DNA from: Hetaerina americana | Taxonomy: Eukaryota > Arthropoda > Insecta > Odonata > Calopterygidae | Assembly (NCBI GenBank): GCA_022747635.1 | Contig: JAKTNV010000008.1 | Span: 2,790,886 to 2,854,885 of the forward strand | Reading direction: 5' to 3' | Length of the DNA: 64,000 nt | In this document: piece by piece, positions 43,621-55,972 of the stretch | Layout: every line of letters starts with the position of its first letter | How positions within the stretch are numbered: position 1 is the stretch's first letter | Made by a program: the position numbers and the translations under genes | Notes under the pieces: model-generated | Databases searched by the model: none | What the model saw: the letters and a program-made list of their open reading frames with translations, nothing else | Told to the model about the DNA's origin: nothing

Positions 43621-44827
43621 TTAGAGCTGATCCTCATATTGTCCTGATATGTGCTCCCCATGAAAGCGTGGTGTTAGAACAACCCCCAAATATTTAACTT
43701 GATTGGCCGTAGTCAGTACTGAACCCTCCATTTTGTGGTTTATATCCTGTTCCTCGCTTCCTTTATTCCAAAATTTCAAAACTGCGCATTTATCTATATT
43801 AAGTGTTAATCCCCATTTATTGCACCATTCCGAGATATTGTCTAAGTCTCTAGAGAGTAGCTCGCGATCTAGTTGGCTCCTTATTTCACTGTACACCACG
43901 GTGTCGTCAGCAAATAACCTCAGATTGCTACCATCGTGTGTGCTTAAGTCATTAATGAATATTAAGAACGGAAGAGGCCCTATTACACTTCCCTGGGGGA
44001 CGCCCGAAGTTACATCTCTATCCGTTGAGCACAACCCATCTATGACTACTATTTGTTTGCGATTTGACAAGAAGTCTCTAATCCAATTAATAATTTTCTC
44101 ATTGATCTCATAGCATTTAAGTTTGGGTAAGTTTATTGTGTGGGACTCTATCGAAGGCTTTTTTGAAATCTAGGAATACGGCATCGACTAGTATGTTGTT
44201 TTCTCCCGATCTAAGTATATCGTGAATGGAGAGACCAAGTTGTGTTTCGCAAGATCTGCTTTTCCTAAATCTGTGCTGGTTGTGGATTAGTATTTTCCTA
44301 CTATCAAGAAATCTCATAATGTTAGTGACAATAATGTGTTCCAATATTTTACAAGAGATCGATGTTAAAGAAATGGGTCGGTAATTGGTTGGTTTATCCC
44401 TATCGCCGCCTTTATAGATGGTAGTTATATGGGCTAGCTTCCAGTCGCGAGGCACTGAGCCTTCTTCTATCGATTTTAGAACAACAATATGTAAAAACGG
44501 GGCAATATCTTCAGCTAATTCCTTTATTATTCTAGCAGGTATTTCTTCCGGACCAGGTGCCTTGTGTGCTTTGATACTACGGAGCAGATGTACTATTCCC
44601 TGCTTGGTCAGTGTAAGATTACACATGTGTTCCTCGGGTGGGTGTGGAGGATTGTTTGGTGCGTTTGTGTTTTTATTGTAGACGCCCTGGAAAAAATGGT
44701 TTAAAATATTTGCCTTTTTCACGCTATCTGTAAAGATTTCTCTATTTTTGGTCTTCAAAAAATACAGTTGGACGTTTACCCTGTATTTCCCTAACATAGG
44801 ACCAGAATGACTTTGGATTTTCCTCAA
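43621..44827 (-). pseudogene. CR1-like reverse transcriptase, frameshifted
   Basis: Two frames. 44827-44117 carries ANILNHFFQGVYNKNT, KAHKAPGPEEIPARIIKELA, IYKGGDRDKPTNYRPISL and FLDFKKAFDRVPHNKL (motif A). 44070-43621 carries VTSGVPQGSVIGPLPFLIFI (motif B), LRLFADDTVVYS (motif C, catalytic Asp-Asp), GLTLNIDKCAVLKF and VKYLGVVL. The shift lies at about 44070-44117. Otherwise it is well preserved, including all catalytic Asp residues. Confidence 0.9.
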
Positions 44828-45289
44828 GATATTCGCTTAGTATTTTAGATTTAACAGTGTAGTGCTGTGCGCATAATACTTTTCGTCTGACTACGACATT
44901 CTTTTAGTTTCTGTTTGGATGTATTCACATAAACTATATCGTCACTTTTTAAACTCTTTTTGAAATTTGACTGTAGCTTTCCTTACCTTCTTAATGCCGA
45001 TCTGACTTCCCCGTTGTACCATCTAGGTTCCTTACTGTCGCATTTGAGTTTGGATGGGATGTACGTCTTCATTCCTTCGCGTAAAATATTTAAGAAATAT
45101 TTCCAAGTGTTCTCTGTATTGGTTTTCAGTGTTTTTGTCTTGTATTCTGTTTTTCTATTTTTAAATATTCTCGTAGTCCGTTAAAATTTGCCTTGTTGTA
45201 TAGGTATATTTTACGCTTTTCTTTGTTTATTTTGACGAACTTATTTTTTAACTCTACAAAAATAGCCTTATGATCACTGATTCCGTCTT

Positions 45290-45685
45290 TTATTTCAATG
45301 TTAGTAATGATTTCGGGGGTCTATAAAATGAACACACGAATAGGCTTCTGCCGTTGTAGTCCTTAATCTTGCACCAAACGCTTTCTATGTCATTTACGTC
45401 GCATTCATATCGTTGGCTCCTAAGATGTGGCTTTACTGCAATCAATACTCCCCCACCCAACCTATTTGGTCTGTCCCTTCTGTAAATTATGAAGCCGCTC
45501 GGAAAAACCTCATTGTTTGCTATATCTCCCGTGAGCCAACTTTCCGTTCCAACTACTATGTCTGCGTTTGTACTGACGAAAATATGTTCAATAGCCGATA
45601 TTTTGTTTCTAATACCACGGCAGTTTAATGTGATCATTTTAATTTGGGCAATTACTTTTTGTTTTTCGGTTTTATGTACTCTCAC
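45290..45685 (-). pseudogene. CR1-like endonuclease N-terminal part
   Basis: The frame encodes MITLNCRGIRNKISAIEHIF, then ADIVVGTESWLTGDI (catalytic Glu region), RRDRPNRLGGGVLIAVK and SLFVCSFYRPP. This is the first half of an apurinic-type endonuclease. After the YRPP motif the frame ends and the GDFN and catalytic His region is not intact. A non-AUG or upstream start near 45850 is possible. Confidence 0.85.
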
Positions 45686-45860
45686 AAAACTGTTTTGAGA
45701 CGATTCGGGGTTAACAGAGGCAAAAAATTACATTCACTCGCATTGCTATCTTTCATGTATTTAGAGGCACCAATTTTATTAAATTTACGTGGGTTATTAT
45801 ATGTTTTAACGCAAGTGTTTGTTTTTTCAATTGTTTTGGGAATTTGAGAGTCATAACCTG

Positions 45861-46753
45861 AACTGATTTGACAAAAAGCGCTGGATTTTACTTTATTTGT
45901 CCCGATATATGACCTACGCTCTTGCCTACCAACTATGCTAAACCCTCGAAACGTGTTCGTGTAACCTACGCGCTACCTACTGCGATGCCTCGGCAGTATA
46001 ATGGACCCCGGAGCGATTAAGGGGTACTCAACACGATGAGAGGACAGGCCTCAGATAAACAAAGTCCACTCCGATGCCTCGGCAAAATCCCAGCAATCAC
46101 TGGTTTAAACCCTCTATTCGGCTCCAAACTAGCCTTCCGCGGTCTATACGCGGCACAATACTACATACACTTAATTTAATTGGGACCTTCAACTCTGCCT
46201 CGACTCGTTTCACCTTTGAATGCATCTCCTTATAGGAGCGCAGGATCTTGGGATCGCAGGATGTTGGATCGCAGGATGTTGAGGAGTCTGCATGGCAGAA
46301 GTTGAGTGGAAGCTGGTTAGTTCGACTGCGATAGAGTGCTACCAGTCATGTCGTATAACTTGGTTTGTGTATGTGGGCTTCCTAAATTGAGAACTGGTGT
46401 TTAGAGCCCTCTCTTTTGATGGTTAGCTCTATGAAGCACAAAATCATACTACATCATATTCCACTCGATGATATTGTCTCAATTTACTCGAGGGAAATAT
46501 GATTTTTTCCAATGCACTCAATGACAGCATTTTCTGCGACCTCTCCACGTGCTTCACCTTTCAGTCACAATAATCCGACAAAAAGTTCTTCTTTAGGAAC
46601 TGTAAATGAAATAAATCGTACAAAACATTGAAACTTATGCTGCACCATATATGTCCCAAGATTCGTCAACTTCCATTGGTGAAGCTGAAGCCATTTTAAG
46701 ATCTTCGACTTGCTAGATTCGAAGACATTTGGACTGTTTCACCTTTCACCGTT
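45861..46753. other. Intergenic DNA with a short tandem repeat
   Basis: A ~15-bp unit around GATCGCAGGATGTTG is repeated about three times at 46238-46287. Nothing else was recognised. Confidence 0.4.
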
Positions 46754-46999
46754 TCAGCAGACATTACGTAGTAACTCTTTCATTTTTTTTAGAATATCTG
46801 CTTTGTTCTTTAAATCTCGAAAAAATATCTCTTCGGATGCATTTTTGAAACGACTTTTTATGAATTCGCCTTCGGAATAGTTAAGTACAGAACCTGATTT
46901 TTCTTGACTCTGAAGTTCGTAAACTGCTTTCGTCCTTGCATCACCAACAGGGTATATTGTACCAAATGACACGCGTTTGCTTGTTATGTTTCTCTCCAA
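46754..46999 (-). CDS. Hypothetical fragment
   Basis: An 81-codon frame that begins MERNITSKRVSFGTIYPVGD and ends with a Lys-rich helix-like LKNKADILKKMKELL before a stop. The composition looks protein-like rather than random. In another frame upstream the strand reads CLDKLTPKQAVKIGEK, so a frameshift or splice may join them. I do not recognise the family. It could be an exon or a piece of an unrecognised transposon. Confidence 0.2.
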   Translation of the reverse strand: MERNITSKRVSFGTIYPVGDARTKAVYELQSQEKSGSVLNYSEGEFIKSRFKNASEEIFFRDLKNKADILKKMKELLRNVC

Positions 47000-47349
47000 T
47001 TTTGACCGCTTGTTTAGGAGTCAATTTGTCCAGGCAAATAATCCCGGTCGGATGGCCATTTAAGTTGTGAGTAAACGAGATAGTCTCGGTTCATTTTCGG
47101 ACGCCACTCCCACTTAACCACTGCTCAATAAGATTGCTGACTGAGTGGCTCACCCAAGTCGGCTCCCCTGCCGGCCCTTTGGAACTTGGAGAGGCCCCTG
47201 AATGAGCATAAGGGCAGCCGGTGGGGGGATGGGGAGGGGAGGCAAGGCGCCTCAGGGACTGGGGCAGGTGGGATTGCCAATCGCAGGGGTGTGGATCAGA
47301 ACCACATACAATGCTAGCCTTCCCTGCGGGGACACGCGCTCGCAAGGAA
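47000..47349. other. Intergenic DNA, nothing recognised
   Basis: GC-rich part at 47100-47340 without features. It ends at the TA used by the next mariner (47350-47351). Confidence 0.4.
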
Positions 47350-47351
47350 TA

Positions 47352-48581
47352 CGAGGGTTGCTATTTATATCTTGAGCCTTGTGACAACACTAAGCCCTTA
47401 AGACGCCATCTGACGTTTCCATCTGAAAGTTTGACCCTTTAAACGCTAACTTTCTTCAGAAGATTTCGTCGTTTGATCAGAAATTGTGTTGTTTACAGTG
47501 ACTCGAAAATTTTGTCTCAGCGAAAAAATGGAGTTAACTCTTGAACACTTTCGTGCGATGATTTTGTACGACTTTCGACGTGGATTATCAAGACAGGAGT
47601 GGATCGATCAACTTAATTCCTCTTCCGGCGATGAAGCCACATTCTTTGCCACTGTGAAACGCTGGTATAACAAATTCTATCTGGGCCACCGTTCGCTCAG
47701 CGATGAAAGTCGTGAAGGTCGTCCAAAATCAGTTATTGTGCTAGAAAACATTTACGCTGTGCAATATCTAGCATAGGGAGATCATCATGTGACTTATCGT
47801 GACATTGAGGCATCCTTGGGGATTATTATGACGAACATCAATAAGATATTGCATGGACATTCAGCTGTGAAAAAAAATTATTCGCGTTGGATCCCGCAGA
47901 ATTTGACAAAACCTCAAAAAGATGTTCGTGTCAATTGGTGCAAAGAAATGCTCAACAAATACAACCGCGGTGGATCAAAAGCTGTATGATAGTATATAGA
48001 CAAAGGAAGAATCTTAGATCTATGCGTATGAGCTCGAAACAAAACGGCAATCCACTGTATGGGTCTTCCAAGGCGAGCCAAATCCGACAGAAGTGATCCC
48101 GGTACGAAGCATATCGAAGCAAATGATCGCCTGTTTCTTCGGAATAACTGAACACATGGCAACCGTACCATTAGAGCAACGTAGAGCTGTGAATTCTGAA
48201 TGATACACGAGCATTCGTTTTCCAGAAGTGCCTGGTTAAATACGGGAAAAGAAGCGGCAACGAAGGATCATTCTTCATCATGACAATGCAAGCTCCCACA
48301 GATCTGCAGGCTGAAACAACTACCTATTTGACTGGCCGAAACGTCGAATTGATGGGTCATCCTCCGTACGGCCGTGATTTACTTAACCAAATAACCTCCT
48401 TTTATTCCCGTTCATCGAGAACAAATTGCGTGGCCAATATTTTTTGGCACCTGAAGAAGCCGTTGATGCATTCAATAACCGTGGTTTGGAGGTACCTCAA
48501 TCGGAGTGGAAAAAGTGTCACGAAAATTGGTTCGAGCACTGCTTTTCATTATTAGGTTGAAACTATACACAGCAATCCTGG
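47352..48581 (+). mobile_element. Mariner G, full length but dead
   Basis: A 1230-bp element between TA 47350-47351 and TA 48582-48583. The imperfect ends are CGAGGGTTGCTATTTATATC and, as reverse complement of the right end, CCAGGATTGCTGTGTATAGT. Transposase from ATG 47528: MELTLEHFRAMILYDFRRGL, GRPKSV, (stop at 47774-47776), VTYRDIEASLG, RWIPQNLTKPQKD (the WVPRxLT signature), a MQMIACFFG-type region, LHHDNASSH-type residues near 48280, then KKCHENWFEHC at the end. Several stops and frameshifts. Confidence 0.85.
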
Positions 48582-48583
48582 TA

Positions 48584-49560
48584 CATACACTTTAGAGCAT
48601 CATGCAAAGGTACCACTTGACAATACGCGTTGATATTTTATCTTTCTGGAAATGTTACACCAACTGCGCCCCCACGTGGCCTTTTGTGGAAGAGCCATAC
48701 TCCGGGGGCCAAAGAGTCACTGCTTGCCGCGGTTTACCGACCACTGCCCTAAAGCAATGCCGGAAATTATATTTAAATTTCCGAGCGAAGACAAAAACAA
48801 AACTTTTAAAGCTCCAAATTATTTTAATCGACCGATATCGTTGATCCGCTGACATCTTCAAGCGTGTATACCGGCCGTTCGACGAAATTGGTTGGTTGGA
48901 ATAAAAAGTTGTGGTATTTGTGCAAAGTTTTGAATTTTCTCTGCTCATCTTAAGATTCCATAAAGGTGAGTCTAATACCGCGGAATGATTATTATTATTC
49001 TTTGTTGGACATCTACGACGAGGTAATCAACGGATAGGAATCAAAGGGGTATATGAGGAATTTTATCATTCATAAATTTATTTACTGCGGAATCGTAAAA
49101 TCATTTTCTTATTGGAAATATGAATAAACGTATAAATAACTTAACGTAAAATCCTATTGTGGCCGTCGAAGACGACTGGTTTATTATCACACACCTGCTG
49201 ATGACTGAGTGATAGATTTTTCCAGTAAAATATCAATTTAAACACGCGGACTTCAATTCCCTGCTGTTGCCAATGTTATTGCCACAAATATACGGGTGAT
49301 ACATGGGCGCGCGCCCCCTACATTCAATAATCTTCTCAATTTAATCAAAAAAGTCATCTAAAACTTAAGATTCGGTCAGTTAACTGATGAACACAAAGGG
49401 GTTTATCAGTTGACCGACCGACCATCCTGTGTCTTTGGGGGCGGAGACCATTAGTTGGATGTCCACGTGATGGTGGAGTTTCCCCTCATTATTGTTTAGT
49501 TCCTCATGGCCTGTCTTGCTATGGTGTAGGCCTGTCGTAAGGGTAGATTTTGTTTATTTT
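48584..49560. other. Unassigned DNA
   Basis: Frames at 48602-48950 on both strands have no recognisable motif. A short imperfect hairpin lies at 49374-49415. No transposon ends found. Confidence 0.35.
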
Positions 49561-49569
49561 TAAAGAAAA

Positions 49570-51525
49570 TCATGGCTGAGGGTAAAGAGCTGAGTACTAT
49601 CGAAGAAAAGTGGGAATGTATCCATAAAGGGATATCGAAAGACGCAAAAGAAACTATAGAAACCGTTAATGGGAGAAGGACAAGAAAACCATGGATCATG
49701 GATAGGATGATTACAAAAATGGATGAGAGGAGAAAATGGAAGAATGTAAACACAGAACTAGGCAGAAGGAAGTAAAAAGAGTTAAATAATAATTTGAGAT
49801 GGGAAACAAATAAAGCAAAAGAAGCGCGGTGGAAGACACAGTGCGAGGATATGGAAAGTATGCAGGGGAGGGGGGAAATCGGTGCGCTATACAGCAAGGT
49901 TAAATCACTATCGGGAAGTAAGAAGGGAAGATCTGTGCTAGCAGTTTGTGATAAGTCGGGTAAGGTAATAGTTGACATAGAAAAGATCCAAGAGAGATGG
50001 AAGGAATATATAGAAGAACTGTATAGTAAAGAGCTTAGACCAACAAAGTTAGACATAGAAAAGGAACATGACGTAGAGGAAGATAGCTTAGGTCCAAGCA
50101 TACTCGACAACGAGATAGAAAGGGCATAAAGGGAGGTGAAATCAAATAAGGCCGTGGGGGTTGATAATATTCCCGTAGAACTACTTAAAGAATCAGGAAA
50201 CGAGAGGAAAAGAGTATTTTGGACTAATTCGTAGCATTAATCAAAGAGGTGGTTGGTCAGAAGATTTTGTCCGATCAGGATTATTTCCTATTACGAAAAA
50301 AGGGAAAGGCAGTCATTACTTAAGGCTGCAGAAAAACAAGTTTCATTTCGTACACAGCTAGAACAGTTCCCATTATCATCAACAAAAGGATGGAGAGCAG
50401 GGCCAATGATTATTTAGGGGATGATCAATTTGGTTTCAGGAAGGGTAGAGGCACGCGTGATGCCATCGTAGTCATGAGATCACTAATCGAGAGGAATATA
50501 GAATACAATCAGGATGTATTTGCCTGTTTCGCAGATTTCGATAAGGCGTATGATAGCATGAATTAGGAAAAACTTATTAACCTATCGCAGAAAATAGAGA
50601 GGGATTGTAGGGATTGGAGGCTAATCCGGAATATGTCTCAGACGGCTCATGTGCGAGTGGGGAACGGGGAGTCCGGATGGGCAGTGTTAGGGAGACGTGT
50701 GAGAGAGATTTTCCCATTAGTACCGATGATGTTCAATGTGTATGAGGAGGAAATGATTAAAGAAGCATGGGAAGAAGTGGAGGTAGGAATAAAATCAGGT
50801 GGAGAATTTATAAAATCAGTTAGGGTTGCTAATGACCAAGCTGTACTTTGTCAATCGGCGAAGGGGTTGCAAGAATTGATATGTGAATTGGAAATTCAGT
50901 GTCATAGATATGAAATGGATGGATGATTAAATATAAATAAAACAAAGAAAGGCAAAAGTAGACAAAAAGGCAAGGCAAAAAGAGGCAAAAAGTAGAGCAG
51001 TTGGAACAGTTTACGTATCTCGGAAAAGGTTTGGACCAAAATGGTCAAAGTACTAGGAGAAAAATTGCACTGGGCCAAGAGGTGGTCACAAGGAGATAAA
51101 TGCAGATAGATAGAGGTCTTTATTTGTAGGAGGAGAAGGAAATTGAAGACAGGGACGTTGATTAATGATGTTGAGAAAACGCTCGACAAAATCTTTATAT
51201 GGAGGGTAGAGGCGCGGAAACATTTTGGTCATTGAAGCAGGATGATAGGCGTAGATTGATAGCTTTTGAAACGTGTATGCGGAGAAGGATGTAGAAGGTG
51301 AAGTGGACGAAAGGAAATCAAATGTAGAAGTGCCCGGGTGCGGTGAGTGAGGGGAAGGGATTGTTGGGAGACCTCCAAATGAGATAGGCAAGATGGATGA
51401 AGAGTGATTTAATTGGACTTTGGAGAACTTGTTAGAGGAGAGAATCCTAGGAAAACGAGGAATTCGCAGGAATAAGATAGGGATGTTGAACGGAATGAAG
51501 GAAGGATGGAAGTACTATATTCCTA
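49570..51525 (+). mobile_element. RTE-like LINE, 5'-truncated and decayed
   Basis: Same family as 9903-13279, starting after the endonuclease (EGKELSTIEEKWE). The first frames are good: WIMDRMITKMDERRKWKN, WKTQCEDMESMQGRGEIGAL, then SILDNEIERA. After a stop at 50127-50129 decay increases: GFRKGRGTRDAI and FACFADFDKAYDS survive (motif A), motif B is changed, and the catalytic FADD reads VANDQAV. The post-RT part to about 51525 is full of shifts. No TAA tail remains. Confidence 0.85.
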
Positions 51526-51587
51526 ATATTTTTCATCTTGGAGTGACATAACATTTGACGTGGCAATGCTTTTCCAACATCCGCGTT

Positions 51588-52605
51588 GTACCATCTAGGT
51601 TTCGTGTTTTATATTTTAAATATTTATTTGGAATGAACCTGTTGACTGGTGACCGCATGATGTCAAGTAAGCGCATGATGTCAAGTATGCTCAATATTTC
51701 GGTGTTTAATGTCCACCTGAACATTAACAAATTGACTCCGTAACAGGCATTTTAAGCCTTCTTTAAGCGGCAAATTTGTCTTCGAGTCTTCTTATTTCGG
51801 ACCCCATTCATAGAAGTCTTAGCATTTACTGCTCTGTGGTCACTAATTCCTTTAAGAGTATCTTCGGTTAAAAATTTTTCGGCCATGTTCGCCGGTAACA
51901 AATCAAGAATACTATGATGGATCAAGAATACTATGGAATCAAGATACTCATTCGGAATATGCCGCAAGTATTTGGGATCCTTGGAAGAAAATTTGGCAAA
52001 CAGAATTAGACAAAGTCCAGAGAAAATCCGCTAGATTCGTTAAAAATTGTTATGATAAGAACACAAGTGTGACTGGTCTCTTAGGGGATTTAGACTGGGA
52101 ACCACTTGAAGTGCGGAGAGAACAAGCGAGGCTTAGACTTTTGGAAAGGTTCAGAACAAACGAGTTTAACTATGACACTGAAGGAATTATAATGGCTCCA
52201 CACTACTTAGGTAGATCAGACCATAAAGATAAACTAAGGGAGATAGATTCCAAGACAGATAGGTACAACTACTCATTCTTTCCCCGAACAATCAGAAATC
52301 ATAATAGTAAGAAACCGAAGTCACTTTAGAAATATTGAAAACATTGAATTTACCAGTCGGAGCAAAGTTAAACACTGCAAAGCTTTTAGGTATACTTTCA
52401 GGTGCATGTGTATGTAAGATGTAGATTGAGTGTTGCATGTTTGTGGGGTGTAAGTGTTCATGTATGCCATGTTTTTTTTGTAGATATATGATTTTGTGGT
52501 TATTGCATGCGGTTTTTTTTTCTTTTTCTTTTCCAAATTACGGGTGGTGTCCTAACACCCCCCGCCACACGCCCTTGCGGCGGCTTGCGGGGTATTAAGT
52601 AGATG
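51588..52605 (+). mobile_element. CR1-like LINE with 5' inversion (twin priming)
   Basis: The right part (51936-52605) is sense: SAASIWDPWKKIWQ-like, ELDKVQRKSARFVKNCYDKN, TGLLGDLDWEPLEVRREQAR, a 3' UTR, a CACCCCCCGCCACACGCCC block and a GTAGAT repeat tail. The left part (51588-51900) is antisense and comes from further upstream in the same element: TEDTLKGISDHRAV (endonuclease end) and NLDGTTR, matching EPRWYNGEV of the copy at 43141-45860. Between them (51901-51935) the short unit ATCAAGAATACTATGG is repeated. Antisense 5' and sense 3' halves of one LINE are the known product of twin priming. Confidence 0.82.
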
Positions 52606-52692
52606 TAGATGTAGAATTGACAAGTTGATGCATGGAATTCAACGTAAAGGATTTCAATAGCTCACTCGTTTACATTCGCAGGTATCTTTGTG

Positions 52693-53419
52693 CGAGGGCT
52701 ATCACGAAAGTAACTTACGTTTCGGCCTAGCTTGGCGGTGGTGTGTAGGGCTAGAGCCGCCATCTCGGCGTCTAAACATCCCTACACTCAGTACTACGCA
52801 TCCTGCTGTGGTAGTGTGTGCAGACTTCTACTACAGTGCTCTTCTACTTTACTCGCTGCGAACTGTTAAAATGTGCAATGCAGTATGAAATCACAGCGCG
52901 AGTTGTGAAGTGCGATCTGTGATAAGGGTTTCAAGCCATTTGAAAGTCATAGGCAACTTTGTTGAAGTGTACGGAGACGAAATAAATGAGTGAAGGCGGA
53001 GTGAGGCAGTGGTGCATTCGGTTCAAAATTGGCCACAGCACCAATATTCCCGACGAGGCCCGCAGTGGTCGGCCTAGCCTTGTAACAGATTAACTGACGG
53101 TGAAAATCAACGACAAAATTCATGAAAATTGCCGATAAACGATAACGTTTTTCTCGTCAGACAATTTGCACAGCGCTTTGACAGTGACGCAGAATTGCAT
53201 GCTGGTGTGAATTTGTGGTTAAAATGTAAGGCGGCAGATTTCTTCACAGACGGAATTGAAAAGCTCGTGTATCGTTATGATAAATGCCTCAATATGAATG
53301 GCGCATATATAGAGATATAGTTTAAGGATGTGCCTTTCAAATGTATATAATGAAACTTTGTCCTGACACAAAGTTCATGTTTTATTTCAAAATCTTAGTT
53401 ACCTTCCGGATAGGCCACG
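52693..53419 (+). mobile_element. Mariner H, large internal deletion
   Basis: 727 bp with related ends: CGAGGGCTATCACGAAAGTA at the left (flank TG in place of TA) and CGTGGCCTATCCGGAAGGTA as the reverse complement of the right (TA at 53420-53421). N-terminal coding: VEVYGDEIN, EGGVRQWCIRFKIGHSTN, EARSGRPSLVTD. It then joins near 53140 to the C-terminus: FDSDAELHAGVNLWLKCKAA and IEKLVYRYDKCLNMNGAYIE. All catalytic residues are deleted. Confidence 0.82.
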
Positions 53420-53439
53420 TATTTCCCCCCTCCCAGTTT

Positions 53440-53665
53440 ACAATTCTATCATCTCCAATGGCTAGATTGTAAATTGAAATCTCCACCGATTATAATGTCA
53501 CGGTCGTTATTTTGGAAAGAGAAACCCTTAGGTTTACAGATCTAGTTCTAATATAGAATTATCTCCGTCGTCCGGTGACCTGTAAAATGCGCATACATAG
53601 ATTCATTTGGTTTGTGGACTTTTAATTGAGCACCAAACGCTTTCCAAACTGTTACTCTTCCACGA
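53440..53665 (-). mobile_element. CR1-like LINE, endonuclease fragment
   Basis: Minus-strand pieces SVWCSIKSPQ, IYVCAFYRSPDDG and, in a shifted frame, IIIGGDFNLQSSHW. These are consecutive motifs of CR1-type endonucleases (compare ESVWCKIKDYN and SFYRPP of the copy at 43141-45860). Both ends truncated. Confidence 0.75.
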
Positions 53666-53669
53666 AGCA

Positions 53670-54695
53670 GACTAATTGAGCACGGAAGCGGCGAGGGAAG
53701 GGGGGGGGGCACTTATGACGAAAGCAAGAGCGGGGAATGTGTAAGAATTAAAAATTCCACTTTTGTTCCGCGGGCGTCTTCCAAAGAATACACTCGGAAG
53801 CTCCCACGCCGCCAGCCGCGAGGCCTTCGCCACCTTACCCCCCACTCGCTCCCTTCGATATTCCCACGGCCGCCCAGGGTGTGCGAGCGAGGGAAGTACA
53901 GTTTTGGGCAGCGGGCAGGCGTTGATGTCTTACGCGCCTGACGTTCAAGTTTCCCCCCCCCCCACTGCCTGCCGTCCTCACATGGGGTCGCCCTTTTGTT
54001 TGCCATGAAAATTTCGACGGGCTTCAAGCCTTTGACTGATCAGCAAATTTTACGCCAACCGTCTCGCAGCCATGTTGAATGTTCGACTCTACATCTGGTA
54101 CCTCACTGTAGTTTTTCCTTTGAGAGCCCCTGACTATTCCACATTCGGTGGTTCATTCGCTTGTGTGGGGCAGTCAGCCTCGGCATTGTGAACCTGCATG
54201 TTAAAAAATTGATGAACATTTTCCATAGTCGGCTATCCATTTTGAAGCAAACTTTACAATGGAAAACAGCTGTGAATCATTATATTTGTTCATTTGCGTA
54301 TTTTAATTATTTTACTGGATAGTTAATGTTTTAGATATTGAGAGTGTGAATGACGAAGGTTGTTTTGGCATGGCCGGCACTTTAAGAGCTCTTAAGAATT
54401 ATCAATGATGATTTTGTTAATGCGTGAGCATATCTTGTGCCTTTGAAACGAAGTCTTGTTGAACGTCTCAAATCTTGGGTAGACGCGGCGCACTGTTAAG
54501 AAACGCGGATCACGAGAGAGTCGAAGAGCCCCGGCGCCGAGATGAACCCATGCGCACCAAACGAAGGCTCCAGGAATTATGACGTCAACGCGCGTTTCGA
54601 CGCTTCTTCGTCTTAGTTTTTCGTGGCCTTTTTCTAGTTATGATGGCTTTCACGTCTGCATTCATTTATCGAGCATCTTACCCATTCGAAGTACT
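53670..54695. other. Intergenic DNA, GC-rich then AT-rich
   Basis: 53690-54010 is GC-rich with homopolymers and overlapping frames on both strands, none recognised. Nothing seen in 54020-54695. Confidence 0.35.
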
Positions 54696-54699
54696 TTCG

Positions 54700-54890
54700 G
54701 GACGGTGTAGGCGCTGCTACATATTACGAGAACTTGTTTCTCTTGCATTATTTCTTTCTGCATTCCTTCGTACCTTCTGCCGGTCCTCATGATCTCTAAA
54801 AACCACTCACTGCCTATTCTCTTCCTTTCTCCCACTCTTTCGCTCCACCTCAGCATTCTCCGTTCTACCACGGCCTTCATCATCCAAATG
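54700..54890 (-). mobile_element. Possible RTE-like LINE end
   Basis: The minus-strand frame MMKAVVERRMLRWSERVGER then RKRIGSEWFLEIMRTGRRYE resembles, loosely, the last block of the 9903-13279 LINE (MLKTVIEGRMYGKRGKGRNR, IGMLDGMKGGRKYSEM). A weak but collinear match. Confidence 0.45.
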
Positions 54891-54894
54891 TTAT

Positions 54895-55401
54895 CTTTCG
54901 CTGGTTAGGCCTCGTTTAGATTATGCTTCTAGTATATGGGATCTTCACAAAGTCGGATTGATTGACGAATTGGATCGCGTGCAGCGTAGAGGAGCTAGAT
55001 TTGTAAAACGTTGTTGTGATAAACTTAATAACGTATCCAAAATTATCGGAGGATTAGGGCTGGGAATCACTCACGAAGCGAAGCTAAAATTGCAGATTAA
55101 ATCTCTTGCATAAATTGGGAGGATGTTTCTTTAGTAGTGAAGCTGAAGATGTATTATTACCCTATTGGTACTACGGTAGGAGAGATCATGCTTAAAAATT
55201 TTAGAGTGATTAATTGCAGAACAGATGGATCTAAGATGTCATTTTTTACACGAACGATAAGGGAAGGGCAGATTTACGTCTGACCGAGCTGGGAAGGGGG
55301 GGGAACAAGGGTATTTTGTGACTAGGGTGGTCCGGTGTGTAATCACGACCTGCTAAACACCCTAGCGGTGGCCTGCAGGGTACTAAAAATATCTAAAATA
55401 C
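54895..55401 (+). mobile_element. CR1-like LINE 3' end
   Basis: Translation gives RPRLDYASSIWDLHKVGLID and ELDRVQRRGARFVKRCCDK, the C-terminal block of CR1/Jockey RTs, then IKSLA and stops. Near 55340 the CACCCTAGCGGTGGCCTGCA block corresponds to the terminal block of the copy at 51936-52605. It is a diverged relative of that family. Confidence 0.7.
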
Positions 55402-55404
55402 CTT

Positions 55405-55972
55405 TCAATACTTTTTGGATTTTCGCAGTAACTTCCTCTCTGTCCTTCTGTCTCCGTCTCTTCCTCCCCATTAAACGCATTTCCTTCATCCTTGGCCACA
55501 CTCTTATCTATAAAATACCTCCAAAAAATCTTCGATTCTTCAATAAATAGTTCGCAAATCTAATTAGCGCTAATTCCCGTATTAAAATAATTAAAAATCT
55601 TGTCTTGATATTATCACTCCGAGCACCTGCCATCTTGCTTCATCCTCTTATTTATACTTCTTTGCTTACGCAATTTTTATTTTGAATTATTTATTTATTA
55701 ATGCGCTCATTGCCGTATAAAATTCTCCCATATACATACACAGTTAAATAGTAGGGAGTAAACTAGACCAGGTGTTGCTGCTTCACCTCCTATAGTTTAC
55801 TCCTTTCTATTTTATAATTTATGGTTCATCCTCATCCCATAACTCTTGTATCATTCTTGTAAAGCACTCCATAATCATTGCAACCCATTGGCTGTTTGAC
55901 TCATCATTGCGTTCTAATTCGCATTAATACTTGACTTGGCAATGTGGTCACCCACTTTGATTCCTATTTCAA
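55405..55972. other. AT-rich DNA with a short hairpin
   Basis: GGAGTAAACTA (55755-55765) pairs perfectly with TAGTTTACTCC (55793-55803) around a 27-nt loop. No other feature seen. Confidence 0.45.

Larger units (their letters stand above)
43141..45860 (-). mobile_element. CR1-like LINE, 2.7-kb copy
   Basis: Minus-strand element with endonuclease (from about 45685), RT (44827-43621) and C-terminal block (43517-43161), ending in the first bases of the 3' UTR at 43141. Its C-terminal block is almost the same as that of the copy at 51936-52605. Frameshifts separate the parts. The stretch from 45250 down to 44830 still encodes the linker (ISDHKAI at the end of the endonuclease near 45270, EPRWYNGEV near 45020). 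The 3' UTR and tail are lost. Confidence 0.88.

Noticed and set aside
46238..46287. Minisatellite of interest
   Set aside because: Only about three imperfect 15-bp units; common and uninformative.
49374..49415. Hairpin GGTCAGTTAACTGAT against ATCAGTTGACC
   Set aside because: The arms need a 4-nt bulge to pair; too weak to call on its own.
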